A DNA stretch of 64,000 nucleotides from Arbacia lixula. Lineage: Eukaryota; Echinodermata; Echinoidea; Arbacioida; Arbaciidae. The translations under genes and the position numbers were made by a program. The notes beneath the pieces were generated by a model that saw only the letters and a list, made by a program, of their open reading frames with translations, had not been told where the DNA came from and ran no database searches. Shown here in pieces: positions 35,001 through 41,460 of this stretch (within the stretch, counting starts at the first letter, position 1; each line of letters opens with the position of its first letter). The stretch lies in the NCBI GenBank assembly GCA_963669155.1, contig OZ022591.1, forward strand, positions 3,625,797 through 3,689,796, given 5' to 3'.

Positions 35001-35497
35001 CATCACCATTTAGACATTACCACCCCACCAGTCGCCATTACAATTAACATCACCTCCACCACCACCACCACCTCCACCACCACCACCACCCCCACTATCA
35101 CCACCACCCACACCATCATCATTAGCACCATCGCCACCCCTACCATCATCATCTTAATTTGCCTCCAACCCCATCACTTCCTATACATACCCATCAATGT
35201 GCACCACTTATGTGACCGCCTCCATACCCACCACCACCACCACCACCACGTAACACCACAACCACCACCATAACTTCGTCACTCCTCGATCCTTACCCCC
35301 GGCATGATCTTGGAGTTGACGTCGGTCATGATGTCCTGCCAGTCCTCTCCCTTGACCGGGGCCTCCTCGGGGATCATCTTCCGCAGGTAGCCGGGACTGA
35401 CGTCGGGGAAGACGCGGTAATCCTCGATATTGTCCAAGTACTTGACGATGTATGACGTCATGCCCTGGGCGTGCAGCTTAAACTGCTCACCGTCCAT
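14259..35497 (-). CDS. Tdc: Tyrosine decarboxylase-like PLP-dependent group II decarboxylase (14 coding exons, 652 aa)
   Basis: This family removes the carboxyl group of aromatic amino acids using pyridoxal phosphate; TDC makes tyramine, the octopamine precursor. Joining the exons listed separately gives one open frame covering the whole decarboxylase fold (residues 1-472). Visible cofactor residues are SAS at 148-150, His193 in AHSS, Asp272, and the Schiff-base Lys304 in NPNKW. Tyr333 of the catalytic loop is kept, so decarboxylase rather than aldehyde-synthase chemistry is expected. Ser353 in IPLSRRF matches histidine and tyrosine decarboxylases; DOPA decarboxylases have Gly. [19 protein letters not shown], and LHMIPSSLN with YVIRF resemble invertebrate TDC most, so TDC is preferred over HDC or AADC. 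Oddities: SNLAHSS replaces the usual SDQAHSS, DGAYGG replaces DAAYAG, and the tail is 180 residues long. All introns are GT-AG. Confidence 0.9.
14802..17772 (-). other. TDC-like gene intron 13
   Basis: A 3-kb AT-rich intron. The part from about 16.3 to 17.5 kb is a decayed retrotransposon. 14.8-16.3 kb shows no feature I can name, though its left part could include more of the same element. Confidence 0.6.
16320..17545 (+). mobile_element. Decayed non-LTR (LINE) reverse transcriptase fragment
   Basis: In order on the plus strand, in shifting frames, are fragments typical of the RT of CR1/Jockey-type LINEs. They are [14 protein letters not shown] near 16345, [20 protein letters not shown] near 16477, a [13 protein letters not shown] piece near 16650, [10 protein letters not shown] near 16725, then [14 protein letters not shown] near 17005. 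NYCLSI and LQKRVIVFI...[11 protein letters not shown] follow at 17090-17240. Stops and frameshifts are frequent. The catalytic YADD motif was not found and its region (about 16780-16990) looks altered. It ends near AAATTGAAATTATAATTG at about 17545. Confidence 0.8.
17773..17949 (-). CDS. Tdc: TDC-like exon 13 (residues 414-472)
   Basis: 177 nt between CACCCAG and GTGAGA. It encodes [17 protein letters not shown] and [16 protein letters not shown], the end of the conserved decarboxylase domain. It is GC-rich compared with its introns. Confidence 0.95.
17950..19332 (-). other. TDC-like gene intron 12
   Basis: 1.4 kb of AT-rich sequence with a 15-bp G-run near 18978 opposed by C-rich sequence shortly after. 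No coding exon or recognised element. Confidence 0.6.
19333..19434 (-). CDS. Tdc: TDC-like exon 12 (residues 380-413)
   Basis: 102 nt between ATCTCAG and GTAAAA. It encodes [15 protein letters not shown] and MGLVCFRLK of the C-terminal small domain. Confidence 0.95.
21151..21369. mobile_element. MITE-like element, AGCCTGG family, copy 1
   Basis: Starts TAGGCTGGTTTCCAGACAGT and ends with its imperfect reverse complement (CAGTCTGGGAGTCAGGCTA). The internal motif GCAGCAAACTAATCATTCTC recurs in the other copies. No coding capacity. Confidence 0.8.
21597..21945 (+). repeat. CT/C-rich pyrimidine tract
   Basis: About 350 bp of imperfect CTCTCCC-type sequence with C-runs up to 12. The proline/serine-rich open frames here are artefacts of composition. 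Confidence 0.85.
22428..22479 (+). repeat. (CA)n microsatellite
   Basis: About 26 CA units, followed by TATATACACACA. Confidence 0.97.
22700..22890. mobile_element. MITE-like element, AGCCTGG family, copy 2 (opposite orientation)
   Basis: Ends GGCCTGGCTTCAAGGC and CCGCCTGGAAGCAAGGTT form the inverted repeat. The internal GAGAATGATTAGTCTAC is the reverse complement of the conserved core of the other copies. Confidence 0.75.
23834..23945. mobile_element. Half copy of the ACTAGCC/GACGTCA foldback family
   Basis: Shares ACTAGCCTGTTAGACA, CCGGTAAACCTCTCA and TATGACGACACCACTTCGGT with the element at 30121-30360 read in reverse, and more weakly with 51024-51265. Confidence 0.6.
24028..24126 (-). 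CDS. Tdc: TDC-like exon 11 (residues 347-379)
   Basis: 99 nt between TTTGCAG and GTAAGT. It encodes [20 protein letters not shown] and [13 protein letters not shown], including the specificity-associated Ser353. Confidence 0.96.
24420..24439 (-). CDS. Tdc: TDC-like exon 10, a 20-nt microexon (residues 340-346)
   Basis: Exons 9 and 11 do not join in frame: exon 9 ends in phase 1 and exon 11 starts in phase 0. The 20 nt between CTATACAG and GTGAGT encode the missing piece, the last two bases of Asp340 plus AAIDYR, which restores the family motif AIDYRHW. Confidence 0.9.
24839..24909 (-). CDS. Tdc: TDC-like exon 9 (residues 316-340)
   Basis: 71 nt between TCTCAG and GTAAGA. It encodes [20 protein letters not shown] with catalytic-loop Tyr333. 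A (CT)n tract (plus-strand GA, 24933-24997) precedes the acceptor. Confidence 0.94.
24933..24997 (+). repeat. (GA)n tract upstream of the TDC-like exon 9 acceptor
   Basis: On the transcribed (minus) strand this is a CT tract ending about 23 nt before the acceptor AG, so it may act as an extended polypyrimidine tract. Confidence 0.9.
25685..25902. mobile_element. Foldback element, CCTAGGTACTAGGC family, copy 1
   Basis: The first about 85 bp (AGCCTAGGTACTAGGGTGTG...) and the last about 85 bp are near-perfect inverted repeats sharing GGACACAACCCAGTCTG and ACACAGACTA. The short centre is CTCC-rich. It lies in intron 8. Confidence 0.88.
26178..26245 (-). CDS. Tdc: TDC-like exon 8 (residues 294-316)
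   Basis: 68 nt between TAACAG and GTATGT, ending in phase 2 inside Trp316. It encodes [20 protein letters not shown] with Schiff-base Lys304. Confidence 0.95.
26666..26827 (-). CDS. Tdc: TDC-like exon 7 (residues 240-293)
   Basis: 162 nt between TATCCAG and GTAAAT. It encodes [11 protein letters not shown], then [11 protein letters not shown] with the PLP-ring Asp272, then [12 protein letters not shown]. Gly replaces Ala at two positions around Asp272 compared with the usual DAAYAG. Confidence 0.95.
27072..27707. mobile_element. Tc1/mariner-like non-autonomous element (636 bp)
   Basis: Both ends carry AGTTTACATACACCC in opposite orientation (near 27085 and 27690). The right end, read inward as CAGCTGAAGTCAGAAGTTTA, closely resembles Sleeping Beauty-type termini, which also begin CAGTTGAAG. 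The interior is AT-rich without a transposase frame. A clean TA target duplication is not visible. Confidence 0.75.
27804..27836 (-). CDS. Tdc: TDC-like exon 6 (residues 229-239, 33 nt)
   Basis: A 33-nt exon, [11 protein letters not shown], between CCTACAG and GTGAGT. It fills exactly the gap between exons 5 and 7 in the family alignment. Confidence 0.9.
28140..28256. mobile_element. CCTAGGTACTAGGC family, one arm only
   Basis: Matches the left arm of 25685-25902 (AGCCTAGGTACTAGGCTGTG, TAACAACTATGTCTGGTAAC) and stops in the CT-rich centre. The second arm is missing. Confidence 0.8.
28764..28874 (-). CDS. Tdc: TDC-like exon 5 (residues 192-228)
   Basis: 111 nt between GATAG and GTAAAA. It encodes [15 protein letters not shown], with His193 stacking on the PLP ring. 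Confidence 0.94.
28979..29095 (+). repeat. Imperfect (GA)n tract inside TDC-like intron 4
   Basis: Fills half of the shortest TDC intron (227 nt), beginning about 6 nt past the exon 4 donor on the transcribed strand as a CT tract. Confidence 0.92.
29102..29236 (-). CDS. Tdc: TDC-like exon 4 (residues 147-191)
   Basis: 135 nt between CATAG and GTAAGA. It encodes [16 protein letters not shown] (PLP phosphate site) and ends LVAYCSNL, where the family normally has SDQ or SKE. A CT-rich microsatellite starts within the intron just after the donor. Confidence 0.93.
29981..30103 (-). CDS. Tdc: TDC-like exon 3 (residues 106-146)
   Basis: 123 nt between CTACAG and GTGAAC. It encodes [18 protein letters not shown] and ends with the glycine-rich GGGVIQ. 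Confidence 0.95.
30121..30360. mobile_element. Foldback element, ACTAGCC/GACGTCA family, copy 1
   Basis: The left arm (AGTAGAGTATATAAACGAAG...) and the right arm (reverse complement TAGAGTACTGAAATGTGACG) pair imperfectly over about 60 bp. TATCAAGACAACTGG and its variant occur in both. It starts 18 bp upstream of TDC-like exon 3. Confidence 0.7.
30403..30571. repeat. Cluster of AAACGCGTTT palindromes
   Basis: Four perfect AAACGCGTTT palindromes start at 30403, 30425, 30521 and 30562, with several AAACGC half copies between. The first two lie in an inverted repeat (GTTTATCAACTC / GAGTTGATAAAC). Confidence 0.85.
30613..30764. mobile_element. MITE-like element, GGCCATCGCA family, copy 2
   Basis: The ends GGACCATCGCAGACGACACG and TCGTTTCGTCTGCGATGGCC are inverted repeats. 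The length and ends match 13483-13640. Confidence 0.75.
31354..31566. mobile_element. Foldback element, CCTAGGTACTAGGC family, copy 2
   Basis: About 213 bp with arms matching 25685-25902. The two arms diverge from each other more in the left part. It ends 31 bp before TDC-like exon 2 is reached from the intron side. Confidence 0.85.
31597..31710 (-). CDS. Tdc: TDC-like exon 2 (residues 68-105)
   Basis: 114 nt between TTAACAG and GTAAGT. It encodes [18 protein letters not shown]...GCVGFSW, the substrate-site segment typical of TDC/HDC enzymes. Confidence 0.95.
32079..32103. repeat. Perfect 25-bp palindrome
   Basis: ACTTTTTTCGTA, a central G, then TACGAAAAAAGT. A 12-bp perfect stem with no spacer other than one base. 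Confidence 0.9.
32472..32600. mobile_element. Half copy of the GTGACGTCA long-foldback family
   Basis: Shares CCGTCAAAGGATAA, GAGTTATGACTT and TGTGACGTCACTTGCGAGGT with the left arm of the element at 33972-34375. Confidence 0.7.
33532..33757. mobile_element. MITE-like element, AGCCTGG family, copy 3
   Basis: Ends TAGCCTATCTACCAGGCTG and CAGGCTGGAGGCCAGGCTA. The core has GTAGCAGACTAATCATTCTC followed by TCGATTTCGTCTAC. Confidence 0.82.
33972..34375. mobile_element. Long foldback element with GTGACGTCA arms (about 400 bp)
   Basis: The left arm (about 34041-34130) and the right arm (about 34244-34341) are inverted repeats sharing GATAAGAAAGTTATGA, TTTTGTGACGTCA, TGCGAG and GCTCTCCCATAT. The 110-bp centre is itself partly self-complementary. 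No coding capacity. Confidence 0.82.
34612..35275 (+). repeat. (CAC)/(ATC)/(AAC) trinucleotide-rich tract
   Basis: About 660 bp of interrupted CAC, ATC and AAC triplets with a higher-order motif of ACTATCAACATCACCA. It ends 21 bp inside intron 1 from the exon 1 donor. Open frames here encode only Ser/Thr/Pro or Asp/Val/Gly repeats. Confidence 0.93.
35297..35497 (-). CDS. Tdc: TDC-like exon 1 (first coding exon; residues 1-67)
   Basis: The ATG at 35497 opens [13 protein letters not shown]. The exon also encodes the conserved [18 protein letters not shown] and ends ...SKIMPG before GTAAGG. An acceptor (CTTACCAG) ends at 35511, so the exon begins with 13 nt of 5' UTR and an upstream non-coding exon must exist. 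Confidence 0.93.
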
Positions 35498-35510
35498 TGC
35501 GCGGGAGAAT

Positions 35511-36814
35511 CTGGTAAGGGAGAAGGAAAGAAAGTTATGAAATTAATGATGAATATCCTTGCCAGAGCAGTGACGTTTCTCCTTGAAAAAAAAAACACAC
35601 CATACATTCAGATATCTATGAATGTAATGCGTGACAATAAATGCATATAATCAAATTATGGTACCATTGTAGAGTTGTTCTGTCCACATCACGGGTACTC
35701 TGCTGGTTCGAGTCCAAATATATCATCAAATCGTTACACAAGTATAAAGACAGATGGATCTCTACATCTATCTAGCCTATTTCTCCCCACTGCTGAAGGA
35801 AGGCCTCCTCCTTATTTTTCTATTTTGATCTATCTTGTGCCGTTCGTTTCTTTGTCACACAAATAAAACATTGGTCCCAAAGGAAGAAAAAAAGAGTGAC
35901 CATAAACTAAACAAATATATTTTCCTTTCCTTTATTTTCCTCAACAACTTATTTCATCTAAACTCTGGTATATCTTCATTCCAACAAAGTGAGACGAACG
36001 AATGTGTGCATTATTTGATATACGAGCTCAACAGGCGTCATCCCCTCTCTTTATATGGTCTAATATTGCAACAATTTCTGTGGTATAAAAACATAGTTTG
36101 TTTTGATTTATTCATGTGCTTGTCAATGTTATAACAACATAAAGACATAGGCCTACATAAAAATAACAAATGGGGGAATGTGGACGTTGGCCGTATGCAT
36201 CGCGAGAGTTGCGAGCTGCGGCACCCAATCGAGGGTTCTAGGCCAGGTAGGTCGATTGTTGGAATGTACTGAAAGGTCGGATGGTTGTGGAAAGGTGAGG
36301 AATGTTATGAAATGATAAAACCATAATTCTTCAATCTTTGGTCGACTCGACCATCACGTGCATTTTACGATAAGAACACCCACAGTGCGCTCCACGGTGA
36401 TGATTTATTACGCAATCGCTATGTTGCCGCCACAAGCCAGTTAGGCAAGGTTTTAGGCCGTGACGTAAGCAGGTAGATTTGGGTTAAACATGTACCTGCT
36501 GTACGGCTAGACTCCGCCCTAGGCCGTGGGGTGCATGAACAAAACCGAGTCTGTAGCAAAGACTACGCCCTACCCCTATTTGCTTGCTGGAAATGGATAG
36601 TGTGAACGAAAATTTAAAACAAAAAAATAACTGGTGATCAAAACGGAGGTGAGGGGACATGGAGAGACTGTGAGCATGGAGGAAGATGACGTAGAAAAAA
36701 GACGCGAAACGAGATGAGGAGCGTGACAGAAAACAAAATATAGGCAAACACGGTGAAGATAGAACTAGAACAGCAGAGAGGGTTGAGAATCATGACTAAA
36801 GAGAAGGGGAGAGA

Positions 36815-36865
<51 letters not shown>

Positions 36866-38129
36866 GGAGAAAAAAAATAGAAAGGGTAGGGGGTGAAGGT
36901 GGGGAGTCAGGGGGGGGGGGGGGGTAGAGGAGGAGGGGGGGGGGGGGAGGGGGGGGGGCGGTCGGGTGAGCACACGCAAACACCCAGCCCTTGAAAGGGG
37001 TCACCATCCTGACCATAATATTTATGTACATAACTTCACGTTTGTCGTTACATCGTGAATATGTTTACCTAATCAGAATCTTTTGCAAGCGCTACTTTTT
37101 CGTGATTTTCAGATCATCTTTTTCCCATTGCCGCTACTGCATGAAGATGGACAGAACGCCGATAATCTCTATTAGATAGATACCAATAAAAAGGTGACCT
37201 CGCAAAATGACAATCACTAGATATAGTATGAGTAACTTGGAGCCATTCTCCAGGGTACTCGCATCCGGATGCTAAATTGAAAGTAAGCACAAAACCATGT
37301 TTACAATTAAATAATTGTTTTAATCGTGTGTCTCTCTGAGACGCCATGAAAATAACTACAATCCATGCGTCATCATGGGCATATTATTCTCGAGAAAATT
37401 CAAATTTGCTAACAAACCTTCTTGAAGCTCATGTGACAAGGATAATAGAGTCAGGAGAGAAATCGCATAATTTTATGTCATATGATATGTTTCGCAACAA
37501 GGGAGGTAAACTAATCGTTAAATTGTCGCAAATATGTATCGGTGTTCAATCCAATTCAAAAGAAAAAAATAACATAGGTCACTATATATTTTTAAAATTA
37601 GGTTGTTTAACTTTAATATCATAGACAAAGTGCACCAGTATACGGACAGTTGAATAATCTCCTGGTATATAAGCGATACTGTTTGTGGCGATTGGAGTTT
37701 CAATTTTGTTCAAGACACACACACACACACACGTTAATGTTCGGAATATCATATACTACAGAAAATAATATCCAAACATAACATTAATATAAAGATATTT
37801 ATAAAGATATTTATATGACATGATGCAATATGGATATATCAAATTATACATCAATTCCTGTAATATTAAGAACTTACCGAGTTATAGTTTCGACCAGAAA
37901 TTCTGGACGTTCCAGTCTCAGCGAGAAGCGGAACAAACTGGTTGCTATGGAGAACGTTTACAATCCAATTGAGCAAATAAATGTTATTTACCAAGTATGG
38001 TTATCGCAATATCATATATATTCCAAGACCGTAAAATCCTCGAACTCGTAAAAGTCGTTGCGTTTTGATTGCGGTCTCACGGTAGTACTAGAAGATAGAA
38101 GGCATGAACAACTCAATACAACAGGTGGA
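35511..38129 (-). other. Region upstream of the first TDC-like coding exon
   Basis: Probably the 5' UTR intron of the TDC-like gene, since exon 1 begins with an acceptor. It holds a fragment of the CCTAGG family (about 36505-36580) and the GA/G tract. The sequence near 35745-35850 (CCCACTGCTGAAGGAAGGCC) resembles a dispersed repeat, at low confidence. Confidence 0.4.
36818..36960 (+). repeat. Compound (GA)n and multiple G-runs
   Basis: About 22 GA units, then G-runs of 14, 14 and 9 separated by GTAGAGGAGGA-type spacers. Confidence 0.95.
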
Positions 38130-38345
38130 TGGGTGCTCCTCTTTATGCGTTTCGCCGGTCCGCTTTTCGGTTCGCTGATTGGTCAATAGTGAGATGGTAA
38201 GATGACGTATCGCCGGTAGTTTCGGCGCGTGCGTGACACGCACAACGTTCGAGTTAGATCGAGAAGGAAACTTGGAAGACGATACAGGGCAGCTTTTCTC
38301 TCGCCCTTATTTCACAGGCGCGCAAATCAAACGACTGCTGAGTCA
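38130..38345 (-). promoter_or_regulatory. Candidate CpG-rich promoter (possibly of the TDC-like gene)
   Basis: A GC/CpG-rich patch in AT-rich DNA with a CCAAT box on the minus strand (reverse of GATTGG at 38177-38182), a CRE-like TGACGTA at 38203 and the palindrome TGCGTGACACGCA. Assignment to the TDC-like gene is a guess based on orientation and distance. Confidence 0.3.
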
Positions 38346-38979
38346 TAATATATCTGATCGTGGTTGCTTTTTGTGATGTAATTTAGGCCTCGATGAAAGT
38401 CATAGCTTGACTTACCCTACGAGCTATAATCTCGAGAAAATGGACAGGCGTACATCTCATATATACTGTACATGTATTACATACCGCATTACTGTCAGTG
38501 AGATTGCATCATCGCATTACACCTTTGATTCTGTTTTACTCGTACCCAATTACATCAGTGATCATCAGTGGATTCGTTTGATTTGAGAGAGCTTCAGCAC
38601 GAATATATCCATACTCCCACATAATATTACTTTGAAATCTTTCAGGTATAACACAAATGGTTTTGAAAGGTCACTGTCACCTTGATTCTTCCAAAGAGAA
38701 TGTCTGTCGTATGCCCTCTAATCGACCTCCTGGAAGAGAGACCTAATGAATAATTCATATTTTGACAGATTGCTCATCCTTCACCACACCTTGCCTACGT
38801 GCTGCATGAGAGCACATCCTGATGGTTATGTCAGAGCTGTGTGGGGGAAATCCGACTTCTTTGACATCAGTCAGTAATTCGGCCTAGTCTGGCTTTCAGG
38901 CTGTTAGACATTTTCTTATGCAAAACTGTACAATAGGGTCTGTTATTCACCAGAATAGTCATAATTACTTTTCTGTCTT

Positions 38980-39150
38980 TATAATTATCATCTTTACTAT
39001 TATCAATATTATCATTATCATTATCATTGATATTATCATTATTATCAATATTGTTATTAATATTACATATATTTTCAACAATATTATATTGATTATTGTT
39101 TCTATTGTAATAATCATTATTACTATTTATTCGATCATAAGAATAACATT
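38980..39150 (+). repeat. (ATT)/(ATC) trinucleotide-rich tract
   Basis: An irregular run of ATTATC and ATTATT units, translated in one frame as an isoleucine-rich open frame without biological meaning. Confidence 0.85.
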
Positions 39151-41152
39151 AAGCCTCAGAAGAAGATAATGATTTGTAACGTGTAAAATTTATCACATGA
39201 TGCCTAACAAACACACTACAAAATTATGTATCTTGCCTGTGAATATGAGAGTATGAGAATGATTTTGCTCAATTTTCGACCCCAATGCGGACTATAAAAG
39301 TATACAAATATTATATAATACCATAAATACATAGACAGTGTCACATTTCTTTCATAAATGCAAGTGAAGTTCAAGTATCCACATAACCATCAATTTTATG
39401 ACATCTTGTCATGGGACCGTCAAGAAAAGATAACTGATAATCATGATAACAATGCAGTGTTTAACTTATGAAGATTGTGATGTGGTAAACAGTTTTACCA
39501 GTGCAAGTGTATGCCTGTACTAATGAGAGTGCATTTTAGACGATCCTGTGAAATATGAAAGATACAGTATGAAAGATACAGTTAAATGTAGATATTTTAA
39601 AAGTAACTTCCACGTTCTATTATCCTGTTGGCAGTTCGTAACGAGTGTTTTCTTCTAAAATACTGTCTTACTAATAACTATAAGTCTTTATTTTGACGTC
39701 TTCTGTTTCAAATTCACATAATTATCTTCCGTAATGAGGCAGATACGGCGCGATTGTCGAATTGTGATTATTTTTTTTTTATCTTTGTGATCCGCTTTGG
39801 CATACCAGAGAGCCAGGTGATCTTGCTTTGTTATTAAAAAACACGGTATGGTATGGACGGAAGTGTGCCTTTTTGTCACGTATTTTTGCCGCGTTAATAT
39901 TTAATTACATCATGTTGAAAATTACGCTATATTTCGTAAAAACGAAACGCCAAAGCGAACGCTTGAATAGAGAAAAGTAAATTGAAAAAGCTAAGGAGTC
40001 GCATAGCCCACACCTAATTGTTAAATCTGAGTGTCGTTAATGATTTTGAGCTACAAACTTTCAGAATGGAGTGGGAAAACCACTGCTATTTAGAAAAATT
40101 GAACAGTTCGGTAGTACCATGTCTTTGTATTCTTTTAGGATATCTGACCCACTTATGGTTGAAGAAAGGGAAAGAAAAGAGTTACAGAGGAGAGGTGATT
40201 CTTTAATTTTATTACACTTACACAAAACCATTTCAACTTTAGTTTTCGGTGATTGAATTGTAATTAAATGAGATGGAATGAAATTAGAAGGACGGGGTTT
40301 TGGTGAGAGTAGTGAACAAGTCAGAGAGTTGTTATACAGTAAAAGATCACTACGCTCATCACCACCTTCACGTTCTAATTCCATTATTATTGATTAATTA
40401 CCTATATAACTACTTGTGACTAGTTCATTACCACCCTCTCCTACTTCCATTTCATTTCAAATATTGTCGGCTCAAATACCGAATCAGAAATGTCCTACAG
40501 CCTAAAAGTCAGGCTAAGAATCTTTACCAATGTAAACTTTCCATTTAATTGCCTCGTCAGCCCAGGGGTATAGCCGAAGACCAAAAAGCCGCATCTTGTC
40601 TTTTTTATTTCAGGGACACGCGCACGGTTGTTTGTTTTCGTTCCCGCACCGACCTCTACCGACCTCACACCCGTGCAGTTCTCGTACCATTATGGCGTCA
40701 TTATGCGCACCGTGTCAAAAACTTGCCGGCATTTTGATGATGTCTATACCCAACCACATAACAAGCCGTACACATAGCTGGCCTGTAGACCAAGGGCATA
40801 GCACGATAAACTGACCCAAATCTTCACTATGTTGTCTAAAAGCACCAAATGTCAAATCAAGTTGAACGGTTCATACTTGATTTATAATGAAATATACACA
40901 AAAATATCGCAAAAACATGACTCTACAGTATTTCACAGAACCATCTCCCTAAGATTTTGACACCGTCAACTTTGCAATGTACTTTTTAGATTCCAGCTGG
41001 ACCACGGTCTTCAACCATTCATTGATGGTGAAGGTGGCATTCTCTCTCTTCCGATTACACATTGAGAACTTAATGCGAAAAATCATAAATCGTTTAATAT
41101 TAGTCGCTTGCAACGATGTGGTACGAATTCTTGTCAGCTCAGCTAACAATTG

Positions 41153-41460
41153 GACGTTTTATGAACGTTCCAAAGAGTTTTTTGGACTTTTTGTGAAAAC
41201 GTTTTAAAAACATGTATTTGTTGAAGGTTAAAAACGTTAACAAAAAGTTCCAAATGAACGTTTTTAGAACGTTTTGTAAACGTAAAAACAAACTTTTAGA
41301 AATCTTTCACACATTTGCTTTTATATGCAGAAAACCTAATGGACGTAGAATACGTTTTAAAAACGTTTTAAGAACCTTTAAAAACGTACAGGAAACCTTT
41401 AAGAACGTATAGAACGTTTGAAAACATTTTAAGAACGTATAGAACGATTATAAAACCTTT
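41153..41460. repeat. Cluster of AACGTT/AAACGTTTT palindromic motifs
   Basis: More than ten AACGTT, AAACGTTTT or GAACGTAT units in about 300 bp, in loosely tandem order (GAACGTATAGAACG appears twice near the right end). Confidence 0.8.

Larger units (their letters stand above)
31711..35296 (-). other. TDC-like gene intron 1 (3.6 kb)
   Basis: Contains a perfect palindrome (32079-32103), a foldback family (32472-32600 and 33972-34375), an AGCCTGG-family element, a CpG-rich pocket (32860-32940) and a trinucleotide tract. No coding exon was recognised. Confidence 0.6.

Noticed and set aside
35700..35715. GGTTCGAGTCC resembling a tRNA B box
   Set aside because: No A box at the right distance and no cloverleaf could be drawn. 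It may be a SINE remnant at most.
36180..36250. Weak tRNA-like sequence around GAGGGTTCTAGGCC
   Set aside because: The B box is degenerate and the stems do not pair.
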